This document shows positions 19,120-30,891 of a stretch of DNA of 64,000 nt, piece after piece. The notes under the pieces were generated by a model. That model was not told the origin of the DNA and searched no databases. It saw only the letters and a program-made list of their open reading frames with translations. The translations under genes were made by a program, and so were the position numbers. This DNA is from Bifidobacterium santillanense (GTDB taxonomy: Bacteria > Actinomycetota > Actinomycetes > Actinomycetales > Bifidobacteriaceae), in contig NZ_JAFEJS010000009.1 of NCBI RefSeq assembly GCF_018555385.1, positions 58,728 to 122,727 of the forward strand. The letters run 5' to 3'. Every line of letters starts with the position of its first letter. Positions within the stretch are counted from its first letter, which is position 1.

Positions 19120-20574
19120 TCAGCCCCGCGCCGCCTCCAGATCGATGACGCGGTCGCACCATCCGGCGGCCAGCTCCTCGTCGTGCGTGACGACCAGCAC
19201 CGCGCGGCCGCGCTGCGCGAGACGGCGCAGCAGACGGCCGACCTGCTCCATGTGGAAGCGGTCCAGACCGCTGGTCGGCTCGTCGAGGACGATCAGATCC
19301 TTGCCGCACATCAGCGCCGAGCCGATCGCCACGCGCTGCTTCTGCCCGCCCGACAGACTCATCGGGTGACGGTCCGCGAGACGGGGCAGATCCAGATCGG
19401 CGAGCACACGGTCGCAACGCGCGCACGCGTCCGCATCGTCGGCGTCCGATCCGATCATGAGCTCCTCGCGCACCGAATCGGAGAACAGCTGGTAGTTCAC
19501 ATCCTGCATGACCATGAACCCGGCGCGCATCAGATCTCGGGGACGCGCCGTACGGCCATCCAGCTCGATGCGTCCCGACAGCGGCCCGGCCAGCCCCGTC
19601 AGCGTGCGCACCAGCGTCGTCTTGCCGGTTCCGTTGCGTCCCATCAGACCGACGATCTCGCCCCGGGCCAGCGACAGGTCCGGAACGGTCCGGCTGAACG
19701 CGCGTCGCCGGCCGCGTCCGTGACCGACGACCAGATCCCGGGTGCGCAGCAGCGCGGTCCTCCCGTCCGGCCCGTCCCCCTCGGCCGGGACGGCCGCGAG
19801 CCGGGCGACGGCGCGGCGGCATGGTTCCGGATCCAGCGTCCGCAACCCCATCGCCGCCACATGGTCGGGGGAGAGGGCGAGGAACTCGTCCGCCGGATAC
19901 TCGCGCACGATGCGCCCTGCGTCGAACACCGCATACCGGTCCGCGACGCCGTTGAGCCATGCCAGACGATGCTCGGCGACCAGCACGCTCACTCCGTCCG
20001 CCTTCATCCGCACTACCAGATCGCGCATGGCGTCGATCGCCTGCGCATCCAGATTGCCGGTGGGCTCGTCGAGTACGACCAGGCGAGGCCCCAGCACGAC
20101 CGCCGCGGCCATCGCGACCCGCTGCTTCTGCCCGCCCGACAGGCGGAAGATGCCCCGATCCAGCAGATCCGTCACGCCGAAACGCCCGGCCGCATCCGCC
20201 ACGCGACGGTTGATCTCCGCCGCGTCCATCCCCATGTTCTCGCACGGGAACGCCAGCTCATCCGTCGTGTTCGCGTTGAAGTACTGCGTCTTCGGATTCT
20301 GGAACACGCTGCCCACCAGCGGCGTCAGCCGGTCGATCGGCACGCGCGCCGCGTCGAGCCCGCACGTCAGGACGTCGCCGGAGAGCGTGCCGCGGAAGAA
20401 GGACGGGGCCAGGCCGTTGACCACCCGGGTGAACGTCGTCTTGCCGCATCCGCTCGCCCCGCACAGCACCACGCACTCGCCGGGGGCCACGCCCAGCGAG
20501 ACGCTCTCCAGCGCCGGGGCGTCGTCGGCCTGTCCATAGCGGAACGAGACGTTCCTCGCATCGACCGCATCCAT
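19120..20574 (-). CDS. ECF transporter tandem ATPase (fused EcfA-EcfA')
   Basis: 484 residues with two ABC ATPase domains in one chain. Domain 1: Walker A GASGCGKTT (39-47), Q-loop VFQNPKTQYF, signature RLSGGQKQRV, Walker B LVVLDEPTGNLD, H-loop VAEHRLAWL. Domain 2: Walker A GRNGTGKTT, signature SLSGGQKQRV, Walker B LIVLDEPTSGLD, H-loop VVTHDEEL. Both sites look catalytically complete. Energises the T and S components encoded just upstream in the same operon (3-nt gap). Monocistronic double ATPases are usual with MptD-type cassettes. Confidence 0.92.
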   Translation of the reverse strand: MDAVDARNVSFRYGQADDAPALESVSLGVAPGECVVLCGASGCGKTTFTRVVNGLAPSFFRGTLSGDVLTCGLDAARVPIDRLTPLVGSVFQNPKTQYFNANTTDELAFPCENMGMDAAEINRRVADAAGRFGVTDLLDRGIFRLSGGQKQRVAMAAAVVLGPRLVVLDEPTGNLDAQAIDAMRDLVVRMKADGVSVLVAEHRLAWLNGVADRYAVFDAGRIVREYPADEFLALSPDHVAAMGLRTLDPEPCRRAVARLAAVPAEGDGPDGRTALLRTRDLVVGHGRGRRRAFSRTVPDLSLARGEIVGLMGRNGTGKTTLVRTLTGLAGPLSGRIELDGRTARPRDLMRAGFMVMQDVNYQLFSDSVREELMIGSDADDADACARCDRVLADLDLPRLADRHPMSLSGGQKQRVAIGSALMCGKDLIVLDEPTSGLDRFHMEQVGRLLRRLAQRGRAVLVVTHDEELAAGWCDRVIDLEAARG

Positions 20575-20577
20575 GAC

Positions 20578-21306
20578 TCAGATCACCCCCGCGGCGTCCA
20601 GGGCGAGCGGCAGCGTGCATGCCGCCATCGCCAGCCAGTCGGCCGCGCGCATGCGGATCGTCGTGCGCGACGTGTGCACGCCGTCGCGTCCCAGACCCTT
20701 CGTCAGCGCGGCGACCGACAGATCCTGCGCCACGTTCGTCGCGTTCATCAGCAGCGGCACCACCACGTATTCGAGCGACCGCGCCGGATGACGCACCCAC
20801 GCGAACGCGCCCGTCGCGATGCCGCGCAGCGCCATCGCCTCGCGGATGCGGCGGTAGTCCTCGAGAATCGTGGGGAAGAAGCGGATGATCACCACGCACG
20901 GCACCACCACCGCCTCCGGCACCCGCATGCGGCGCATCGCGCACACGAACGCGCTCGCCGACGTGGTCGTGAACGCGTACGCGCCTGTCGCGAAGCATGG
21001 CAGCATCATCGACGCGCCGACCGCCAGCGCCGAGACCACGTGCAGCTGCGGCACGCCCAACGCGTCCGGGTCGAGCAGTCCCAACGCCGTCATCGCCGCG
21101 TACAGCACGGCGAAGCGAGCCGCCATGCGCACGCGCCCCGCGACGAGCATCGGCGCGAGGAACAGGGCGATCATCGTCGCCTGCGTCGCGAGCCCCACAT
21201 GGAAGAACAGCATGAGGTTCGCGAGGAGCAGCAGATACAGCTTCGCGCGGGGGTCGAGCGAACGCCCGTCGCGGCGGGAGGTTGGAGCGGTCGCCGCCGT
21301 GCGCAT
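20578..21306 (-). CDS. ECF transporter transmembrane component EcfT
   Basis: 242 residues, with five or so membrane segments (LYLLLLANLMLFFHVGL, FAVLYAAMTALGLL, VVSALAVGASMMLP, VVVPCVVIIRFFPTIL, YVVVPLLMNATNVA). The cytoplasmic coupling helices typical of EcfT are in EDYRRIREAMALRGI and DLSVAALTKGLGRDG. The start ATG shares one base with the stop of the S component (TGATG), so translation is coupled. Couples ATP hydrolysis to the S protein. Confidence 0.88.
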   Translation of the reverse strand: MRTAATAPTSRRDGRSLDPRAKLYLLLLANLMLFFHVGLATQATMIALFLAPMLVAGRVRMAARFAVLYAAMTALGLLDPDALGVPQLHVVSALAVGASMMLPCFATGAYAFTTTSASAFVCAMRRMRVPEAVVVPCVVIIRFFPTILEDYRRIREAMALRGIATGAFAWVRHPARSLEYVVVPLLMNATNVAQDLSVAALTKGLGRDGVHTSRTTIRMRAADWLAMAACTLPLALDAAGVI

Positions 21307-21938
21307 CAGGCGATGCCGGCCTTGGCGAAGTGCTTCCTCATCAGGCGTTGGCCGAACCATCCGCCGAGGAGCGCGCACACGAGGATCGCGGCCATCGAGA
21401 CGACGAACGTGCCGGCGTTGATGTGCGCGAACACGCCCTCGATGTACGCCGCGTCCTTGCCTCGGGCCTCGAGGCTCGCCACGTAGGCGTCCTTCATGAA
21501 CCACAGCGGCAGGATCGGACCGGTCAGACCGTACGAGAAGACGACGTAGGAGACGAGCAGCGACGTCCTACCGCGGTAGCGGCCGGCGCGGGCGATGAGG
21601 TCGGCGGCGAGCGGGAAGACGAGACTCGCGACGAACGAGAGCGCGAAGTGGCCGGAGACGAACAGGAACAGTCCGATCACCAGACCCATCACCGTGATGC
21701 CGCCGAACTTGCCCAGACGGGCGGCGAGCAGCATGAACACCGGACCGGAGATGAGGGCGGCGATCGCCGGCAGGAAGATGGAGCCGAAGCCGCCGGTGAA
21801 CAGCGTGCTCACCAGGGTGGCGACGCACACCATCACGAAATACAGGGCGGCGAACACGCCGACGGTGATGAGGTCGGCGGTCGACAGGCGGTTCGTCGTG
21901 GTCTCGACGGTGCTGACGGGGGAGGGCTGGGAGGTCAC
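21306..21938 (-). CDS. ECF transporter S component, MptD / Trep_Strep type
   Basis: 210 residues, six hydrophobic segments beginning STADLITVGVFAALYFVMV, with a Gly-rich GGFGSIFLPAIAALISGPVF helix typical of the TIGR02185/MptD group. The only plausible start is GTG 21938 (no in-frame ATG between it and an out-of-context upstream region), with a weak site. It heads the S-T-AA operon. Substrate specificity of this S-family is not established. It is divergent from uvrA, sharing the 250-bp control region with the LexA box. Confidence 0.85.
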   Translation of the reverse strand: MTSQPSPVSTVETTTNRLSTADLITVGVFAALYFVMVCVATLVSTLFTGGFGSIFLPAIAALISGPVFMLLAARLGKFGGITVMGLVIGLFLFVSGHFALSFVASLVFPLAADLIARAGRYRGRTSLLVSYVVFSYGLTGPILPLWFMKDAYVASLEARGKDAAYIEGVFAHINAGTFVVSMAAILVCALLGGWFGQRLMRKHFAKAGIA

Positions 21939-22065
21939 GTGCGGTCGTTCCGTTTCTCGTGGGCGTCTCGTATGCGCGACGGCTTTGCATTGATGATCGT
22001 CTTCAATGTATCGGCGGCGCGCGCGAAAGGCAATAGTCCTCGGGGAAAAACTCGGAGGGACACGC

Positions 22066-22106
22066 TCGAACACCTGTTCGAATGATCGGGCGGATTGAGG
22101 TATCCT
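22066..22106 (+). promoter_or_regulatory. LexA (SOS) box overlapping the uvrA promoter
   Basis: TCGAAC-ACCT-GTTCGA (22066-22081) is a perfect match to the Gram-positive/actinobacterial LexA consensus. It overlaps a -35-like TCGAAT (22078-22083) placed 17 bp from the -10-like TATCCT (22101-22106). Binding of LexA would block this promoter, as expected for uvrA in the SOS regulon. Confidence 0.88.
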
Positions 22107-22191
22107 GAATCGGATTGATGTGTTGTCGATGGTTCCTCGCAGCAGGCGGGTCCGGACGCGGGCCCGGCGGATGACGAACGAAGGAGAACGG

Positions 22192-25176
<2,985 letters not shown>

Positions 25177-25200
25177 CGGATCCCGGTTTGCGCGGTGGCC

Positions 25201-25287
25201 GTGGTGGGATGCGGCCCGCGATGCACGACACACTCAAGGCCGTTCGGCCAAGCCTACGGTCGTGCATCGCGGCCCGCATCCCACCAC
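25201..25287. repeat. 87-nt stem-loop element, copy 1 (28-bp stem, constant 31-nt loop)
   Basis: Arms 25201-25228 and 25260-25287 pair at 27 of 28 positions. The loop 25229-25259 (CACACTCAAGGCC then GTTCGGCC then AAGCCTACGG) is identical, base for base, to the loop at 63784-63814 and contains the inner palindrome GGCCG-TT-CGGCC. The stem sequence differs from that copy at 16 of 28 positions. It sits in the 148-bp gap between uvrA and uvrC, which run in the same direction; no T-tract follows. Confidence 0.88.
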
Positions 25288-25324
25288 TCCGTTGCAGTGT
25301 CAGGTTGCGTTGTGTAGGTGGTGT

Positions 25325-27679
25325 ATGACGAACGACATCGAACGACATTCGCCCGAGGTGTGGCTTCGGACGGCCGACGCGTTGCGCGGCGAGAGCGGGG
25401 GAGTTGCGTCCTCCAACGGAGAGGCGGGCGCCAAGGTCAACAGGAACGGGGCGCCGCTGCTGGGGGACTCGCGCGACCTGTTCCGGCCGAGGACCTCGGA
25501 CATCCCGGCCAGGCCAGGCGTCTACAAGTGGCGCGACGGCGAGGGGCGCGTCATCTACGTGGGTAAGGCGAAGAACCTGCGCAACCGGCTCACGAACTAC
25601 TTCCAGCCGCTGTACCTGCTGCATCCGCGCACGCAGACGATGGTGCTCACGGCCCGCAGCCTCGAATGGACCGTTGTGGGGACCGAACTCGAGTCGCTGA
25701 CGCTCGAATACATGTGGATCAAGGAGTTCGACCCGCGGTTCAACGTGCAGTTCCGCGATGACAAGACCTATCCGTATCTGGCGGTGTCCGCGGGAGAAAA
25801 GGTGCCGCGCGTGTGGGTGACGCGAAGCCGCAACCGCCGCGACGCGCGCTACTTCGGCCCCTACGCGAAAGTGTGGGACCTGAGGCACGGGCTCGACGGG
25901 CTGCTGCGCGCCTTCCCCGTGCGCACCTGCACGACGAACGTGTACCGCAAGGCCGAACTGACCGGACGTCCATGCCTGCTCGCGTCGATCGGCAAATGCT
26001 CGGCGCCCTGCGTGGGCCGCGTCACGCCCGAGGAGCACCGGCGCATGTGCGAGCGGCTCGTCGGCGTCATGACCGGCCGCCTCGGCAGGTCGTACATCGC
26101 GGGACTCACCCGCGAGATGAAGGCGGCCGCCGCGGACCTCGAATTCGAGAGGGCCGCGCGGCTGCGCGACGAGATCGCCATGCTCTCCACCGTCGTCGAG
26201 CAGAACGCGGTCGTCCTCGGACAGGAGGTGGACACCGACGTGTTCGGCTTCGCCACCGATGAACTCGAGGCGTCCGTGCACGCGTTCCACGTGCGTTCCG
26301 GCTCGATCCGCGGCGAACGCAACTGGAGCGTCGAACGCGTCGAGGACATCGGCGACGCCGACCTCATGGCCGACCTCATCGTGCAGGTGTACTCCGAACT
26401 GACCGGCGGACGGGACATGTCACGCCTGTCCTCCGGTCCTCGGGCATCCGCCGAGGACGCGTCGGAGCACGGCATCACGGAGCGACGCGAGGCCATCGGC
26501 TCCACGCAGAGCGTCACCGCCGTGGACGCGGCCGCGCGCGCGAAGGCCACACGCGAACGCAACGCGCGCCAGGAGGTCACCGGCCGCGCCGACCTGATGG
26601 CGCCGATCGCACCCGTGCCGCGGGAGGTCATCGTGCCGATCGAGCCGTCCCGACGCGAGGAGCTCGAGGGATGGCTCACCGGACTGCGCGGGGGAGCGGT
26701 CACGATCCGCGTCGCCTCGCGCGGCGACAAGAAGCAGCTCATGGAGCGCGCCGACGAGAACGCGCGTCAGGCGCTGCAGCGCAGCAAGCTGAGCCGCATC
26801 TCCGACATGGGCGCGCGTACGAAGGCCATGAACGACGTGGCCGCCGCCCTCGGACTCGACGAGGCGCCGCTGCGCATCGAATGCTACGACATCTCGAACA
26901 CCGTCGGCGGCGCGTTCCAGGTCGCCTCGATGGTCGTGTTCGAGGATGCCGTCGCCAAGAAGTCCGAATACCGGCGCTTCGCCATCCGGGGCGGGGACGG
27001 CCGTGGCGTCCTCGACGACCTGTCCGCCCTGTACGAGACCCTCACCCGCCGCTTCCGCCACGGCAACATCGCCGGCGACTCCGGCGAGAGCATCGACGCC
27101 GAGCATCGGGCGAAGGCCGCCGGCGTCGTGGCGGGAAGCGGGAAGACGGCCGATGCCGGAGCCGCCGGATCCACCGGGGCGGGAACGGGCGCGGAGGGCG
27201 TCGTCCAGCAGAACACGGACCGGCATCGCTTCGCCTACAAGCCGAACCTCGTCGTGGTCGACGGCGGCCGCCCGCAGGTCCTGGCCGCTGCCAGGGCGCT
27301 CGCCGACTGCGGCGTCGACGACGTGGCCGTGTGCGGCTTGGCCAAGCGGCTCGAGGAGGTGTGGGTTCCGGACGACGAGTACCCGATCATCCTCAAACGC
27401 CAGTCCGAGGGCATGTACCTGCTGCAGCGCGTGCGCGACGAGTCCCACCGGTTCGCCATCACCTATCACCGGCAGGCCCGGCGCAAGGGGGCCCTGCGCA
27501 GCGCGCTCGACGACATCCCCGGCGTCGGCGAGACCTACCAGAAGCGGCTGCTCGCACGCTTCGGCTCGGTGCGGGCGATGCGCGAGGCCAGCGTCGAGGA
27601 GCTCGAGACGGTCAGGGGCATCGGGCACGCCAAGGCGCAGGCCATCCACGATGCCCTGGCCGGGGACGCCCGCCGATGA
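25325..27679 (+). CDS. uvrC: excinuclease ABC subunit C
   Basis: 784 residues, longer than the ~610-residue E. coli enzyme. GIY-YIG endonuclease domain in PGVYKWRDGEGRVIYVGKAK (~60-85); UVR-type helix LEFERAARLRDEIAMLSTVV; RNase H-like C-terminal nuclease core with RIECYDISN and NLVVVDGG; tandem helix-hairpin-helix IPGVGETYQKRLLARFGS and RGIGHAKAQAIHDAL. Two low-complexity inserts (about residues 365-425 and 590-640) account for the excess length. ATG 25325 has only a weak GGTGG site. Incises DNA on both sides of damage with UvrA/UvrB. Confidence 0.95.
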   Translation: MTNDIERHSPEVWLRTADALRGESGGVASSNGEAGAKVNRNGAPLLGDSRDLFRPRTSDIPARPGVYKWRDGEGRVIYVGKAKNLRNRLTNYFQPLYLLHPRTQTMVLTARSLEWTVVGTELESLTLEYMWIKEFDPRFNVQFRDDKTYPYLAVSAGEKVPRVWVTRSRNRRDARYFGPYAKVWDLRHGLDGLLRAFPVRTCTTNVYRKAELTGRPCLLASIGKCSAPCVGRVTPEEHRRMCERLVGVMTGRLGRSYIAGLTREMKAAAADLEFERAARLRDEIAMLSTVVEQNAVVLGQEVDTDVFGFATDELEASVHAFHVRSGSIRGERNWSVERVEDIGDADLMADLIVQVYSELTGGRDMSRLSSGPRASAEDASEHGITERREAIGSTQSVTAVDAAARAKATRERNARQEVTGRADLMAPIAPVPREVIVPIEPSRREELEGWLTGLRGGAVTIRVASRGDKKQLMERADENARQALQRSKLSRISDMGARTKAMNDVAAALGLDEAPLRIECYDISNTVGGAFQVASMVVFEDAVAKKSEYRRFAIRGGDGRGVLDDLSALYETLTRRFRHGNIAGDSGESIDAEHRAKAAGVVAGSGKTADAGAAGSTGAGTGAEGVVQQNTDRHRFAYKPNLVVVDGGRPQVLAAARALADCGVDDVAVCGLAKRLEEVWVPDDEYPIILKRQSEGMYLLQRVRDESHRFAITYHRQARRKGALRSALDDIPGVGETYQKRLLARFGSVRAMREASVEELETVRGIGHAKAQAIHDALAGDARR

Positions 27680-27738
27680 CGCTCCCGCAGGTCCGGCGCG
27701 AGTAGGATTGGAAGACAGTGAACCCCAAGGAGGCATGG

Positions 27739-28716
27739 ATGACGATAGCCAACCGATGCGCGGTGCTGGGCAAGCCCATCGCGCACTCGCTGTCGCCGGT
27801 GCTGCACAACGCGGCGTACCGGGCGCTGGGACTGGACGACTGGGCCTATGACAAGCACGAGGTGGGCGAGGACGATCTCGACGCCTTCCTCAAGGGGCTC
27901 GACCCCACATGGCGCGGCCTGAGCCTGACGATGCCGCTCAAGAAGACCATCCAGCCGTACGGCACGCCCCGCAACGTGTGGGCCAGGGAGCTGGGGATCG
28001 CCAACACGGCGGTGTTCGACTGGTCCGAGGCGACCCACGACGATCCGGCATGGCCCAACGGCAGACCCGGCATCAGGCTCTACAACACCGACGTGGTCGG
28101 CATCCAGCTCGCCTTCGACCACGCCAACCGCGAGTTCGGCGTGCACCACGGCGGCGGGGGGAACGGCCGCGCGCTGATCATCGGCAACGGCAACACCGCG
28201 ACCTCGGCCGCGGCCGCCTGCATGATGATGCCGGAGATCGGCCGCATCACCATCGCGGCGCGCCATACGGGCAGGGATCTCGGACTCGACTCCGCGGCGG
28301 GGCTGTTCATGGGGGAGAGCCGTCGCCCGTACGACGAGATCGTCCTGTCGGACGATGCGGCCGTGATCGCCGCGGCCGGCGAGGCCACCTACGTCATCAA
28401 CACCATTCCGGGCCATGCGGCCGATGGACTCGCCTCCGTGCTCGAGGCGTCGTCGGCGTCGTTCGGCGGGCTGCTGCTCGACGTGGTGTACGATCCCCGT
28501 CCCACGAGGCTCATGCGCGCCTGGCGTGAACGCGGAGGCCGGGCGATCGGCGGCGAGGAGATGCTCCTTTATCAGGCGGTGGTCCAGGTCCTGCTCATGA
28601 CGGGCATCTGGGACGACGATCCGCCGTCGGACGCCGATAGGAGACTGCAGGACGTCACCACGGACGACGACCAGCTGGAGATGGCGATGAGGCGTGCCCT
28701 CGAGGAGGCGTTGTGA
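27739..28716 (+). CDS. aroE: shikimate dehydrogenase family protein
   Basis: 325 residues. Shikimate-binding motif AHSLSPVLHNAAY, catalytic Lys in LTMPLKKT, GIANTAVFD where NTD-type contacts are made, YNTDVVGIQLAF, and a Rossmann segment RALIIGNGNTATSAAA. The usual GxGGxxxA reads GNGNTATSA, slightly atypical. AAGGAGG before ATG 27739 fixes the start. The stop overlaps rapZ by one base, and the gene follows uvrC closely, so uvrC-aroE-rapZ-whiA look like one transcription unit. Reduces 3-dehydroshikimate in aromatic amino acid synthesis. Confidence 0.88.
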   Translation: MTIANRCAVLGKPIAHSLSPVLHNAAYRALGLDDWAYDKHEVGEDDLDAFLKGLDPTWRGLSLTMPLKKTIQPYGTPRNVWARELGIANTAVFDWSEATHDDPAWPNGRPGIRLYNTDVVGIQLAFDHANREFGVHHGGGGNGRALIIGNGNTATSAAAACMMMPEIGRITIAARHTGRDLGLDSAAGLFMGESRRPYDEIVLSDDAAVIAAAGEATYVINTIPGHAADGLASVLEASSASFGGLLLDVVYDPRPTRLMRAWRERGGRAIGGEEMLLYQAVVQVLLMTGIWDDDPPSDADRRLQDVTTDDDQLEMAMRRALEEAL

Positions 28717-29657
28717 TGAGGAACCAGCGATTGATGACGATGATCAACCAAGCCGATCCGGGCGAGGAGAACAAGCCGGCGCCGGCGGACGACTTCGAGG
28801 TGCTGCTCATCACCGGCATGTCCGGCGCGGGCCGTTCGCACGCCGCGGACTGCCTCGAGGACATGGGCTGGTACGTGGTCGACAACCTGCCCCCCAAGCT
28901 GCTTGTGCCGCTCGTCGACATGATGACCAACGCGCGCGGCGGCGACGGCGTGCACAAGCTCGCCGCCGTCATCGACGTGCGTTCGCGCTCCTACTTCGAC
29001 GACCTGAACGAGGTGCTCAGCCATCTCGACGATCTCGGCGTCAAGACCCGCATCCTGTTCCTCGACGCCCGCGACGACGTGCTCGTCAAGCGCTACGAGT
29101 CGGTGCGCCGCCCGCATCCGCTGCAGCACGGCAACCGCCTGATCGACGGCATCAACGAGGAGCGCGCCCTGCTCGCCAACCTCAAGGAGCGGGCGGACAT
29201 GGTGATCGACACCTCGGTGCTGTCCATCCACCAGCTGTCGACCAAGCTGTACGAGGCGATGGTCGGCAAGGGGCCCTCCACCGTGGCCGTGCACATCTTC
29301 AGCTTCGGCTTCAAGTACGGCACCCCCACCGACGCCGACTTCGTGGCCGACGTGCGGTTCCTGCCCAACCCGTTCTGGGTGCCGAGCCTCAGGGAGCTCA
29401 CCGGCCGCGACAAGCCGGTCTCCGACTACGTGCTCGGCAGCAAGGGCGCCACGGAGTTCCTCGACGCCTACGAGAAGGCGCTGCTCACCGCCATCGAGGG
29501 ATACGCGAAGGAGGACAAGCACTTCGTGACCATCGCCGTCGGATGCACCGGCGGACAGCACCGATCGGTGGCGATGAGCGAGGAGCTGGCCCGGCGTTTG
29601 CGTTCACATGGGCTTGACGTCACCGTTTCCGCGCGCGAGCTGCAACGTAGGCGCTGA
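28716..29657 (+). CDS. rapZ: RapZ-family RNase adapter / nucleotide-binding protein
   Basis: 313 residues. P-loop GMSGAGRSHAADCLED, with Arg in place of the usual Lys as in actinobacterial members; Walker B-like ILFLDARDDVLVKRYESVRR; C-terminal RapZ domain with SFGFKYGTPTDADFVADVRFLPNP, TVAVGCTGGQHRSV-like IAVGCTGGQHRS. GAGGAGG seven bases before ATG 28716; a GTG one codon upstream is less likely. Next to whiA, as in most actinobacteria and firmicutes. In E. coli RapZ steers RNase E toward GlmZ; in bifidobacteria the role is unknown. Confidence 0.92.
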   Translation: MRNQRLMTMINQADPGEENKPAPADDFEVLLITGMSGAGRSHAADCLEDMGWYVVDNLPPKLLVPLVDMMTNARGGDGVHKLAAVIDVRSRSYFDDLNEVLSHLDDLGVKTRILFLDARDDVLVKRYESVRRPHPLQHGNRLIDGINEERALLANLKERADMVIDTSVLSIHQLSTKLYEAMVGKGPSTVAVHIFSFGFKYGTPTDADFVADVRFLPNPFWVPSLRELTGRDKPVSDYVLGSKGATEFLDAYEKALLTAIEGYAKEDKHFVTIAVGCTGGQHRSVAMSEELARRLRSHGLDVTVSARELQRRR

Positions 29658-29669
29658 CGGGGGTCTGAC

Positions 29670-29685
29670 CACATCTCGAGATGTG
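29670..29685. promoter_or_regulatory. 16-bp perfect palindrome upstream of whiA
   Basis: CACATCTCGAGATGTG, 8-bp half-sites without spacer, 12 bp past the rapZ stop in the 163-bp rapZ-whiA gap. No T-tract. Could be an operator or a small hairpin in the leader; no known consensus is matched. Confidence 0.4.
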
Positions 29686-29820
29686 CCGGACGAAAACGTG
29701 AAAAAGGTAAGACTCTTGTCCAAGATGGTCGGTATCACAGAAATTCGGCGGACGGCGGGTGTCATTCCCCAAGGCCGGGCCCGAGACCATTGAGAGGGAC
29801 GAGACTTAGGAGGTTGGCTC

Positions 29821-30768
29821 TTGGCTCTTCTGGATGACGTGAAAAACGAGCTGGCGGCGCTTGAGGATGAGAAGGCGGACGCGCGCAAGGCGCAGGTGAC
29901 CGCCATGATCCGCTTCGCCGGCGGCTTCATGAACAATGCCCAGAAGCAGATCGTCATGCTCGCCACGTTCGATTCGCTTATCGCCGCGCAGTGGCTGCAG
30001 AAGAACATCGAGGACCTGTACAACCTCGAGGCCAAGCTCATCACCTCGAGCCGCACCACCCCGAAGGGCACCCACCAGTACCATGTCGTCAAGGTCGAGC
30101 GCGGCGCCGTGAACCTCGCCGTCGCCACCGGACTGATCGACCGCAACAAGGCCGTGCGCGGTCTGCCGGTCAAGATCGTGCAGGGCAAGATCGCCCAGGT
30201 GCGCGCGGCATGGCGCGGCGCGTTCATGGCCAAGGGCATCCTGTCCGATCTGGGCAAGAACCCGTACATGGAGATCATCTGCCCGTGCAACGAGGCGGCG
30301 ATGGCCCTGGCCGGACTGGCGCGCCGTCTCGGCATCACCGCCAAGCCCCGCCAGCTGAGCAAGTCGTACCGCGTCACGCTCACCGACCCCGATTCGATCG
30401 AGCGCATGCTCAACTCGATGGGCGCGCTGCGTTCCGCCCGCGAGTGGACCGGCAAGCGCACCGACGGCGAGACCCGTTCCAAGGCCAACCGTCTGGCCAA
30501 CTTCGACGACGCCAACATGCGCCGCTCCGCCAAGGCCGCCGCCGAGGCGTGCGAGAAGGTGCGCAAGGCGTTCGAACTGTTCGAGGAGGCCGGCGTCGAC
30601 GTGCCGGACAACCTGCGCGCCGCGGGCCAGCTCCGTCTCGAGCACGGCGACGCCAGCCTCGAGGAGCTCGGCCGCATCGCCGAGCCGCCGATCTCCAAGG
30701 ACGCCATCGCCGGCCGTATCCGTCGACTGCTGCAGCTCGCGGAGAAGACCGCCAAATCGCGTTCCTGA
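29821..30768 (+). CDS. whiA: WhiA sporulation-regulator-family DNA-binding protein
   Basis: 315 residues. N-terminal LAGLIDADG-homing-endonuclease-like domain without the catalytic motif, then a C-terminal helix-turn-helix ([21 protein letters not shown]). GRLAN-type segment [16 protein letters not shown] is the conserved linker. The start is an unusual TTG (29821) with AGGAGG five bases upstream. Cytoplasmic DNA-binding regulator associated with cell division in actinobacteria; function in a non-sporulating genus is unclear. Follows rapZ with a palindrome in the gap. Confidence 0.95.
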   Translation: MALLDDVKNELAALEDEKADARKAQVTAMIRFAGGFMNNAQKQIVMLATFDSLIAAQWLQKNIEDLYNLEAKLITSSRTTPKGTHQYHVVKVERGAVNLAVATGLIDRNKAVRGLPVKIVQGKIAQVRAAWRGAFMAKGILSDLGKNPYMEIICPCNEAAMALAGLARRLGITAKPRQLSKSYRVTLTDPDSIERMLNSMGALRSAREWTGKRTDGETRSKANRLANFDDANMRRSAKAAAEACEKVRKAFELFEEAGVDVPDNLRAAGQLRLEHGDASLEELGRIAEPPISKDAIAGRIRRLLQLAEKTAKSRS

Positions 30769-30801
30769 GAATTGACCGAACGTTTATCAAAAAACATGTG
30801 T

Positions 30802-30827
30802 CAGGCCCGCCGTGAACGGCGGGCCTG
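30802..30827 (+). terminator. terminator after whiA
   Basis: 11-bp stem CAGGCCCGCCG/CGGCGGGCCTG with TGAA loop, followed by TTGTATT. Rho-independent type. A second small stem AGTGGC/GCCACT (30841-30860) lies in the pgk leader. Confidence 0.85.
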
Positions 30828-30891
30828 TTGTATTATGCGAAGTGGCAAGAACTCGCCACTTTCCCGCGCGAGCGGTTCAGAAAGGATACAC

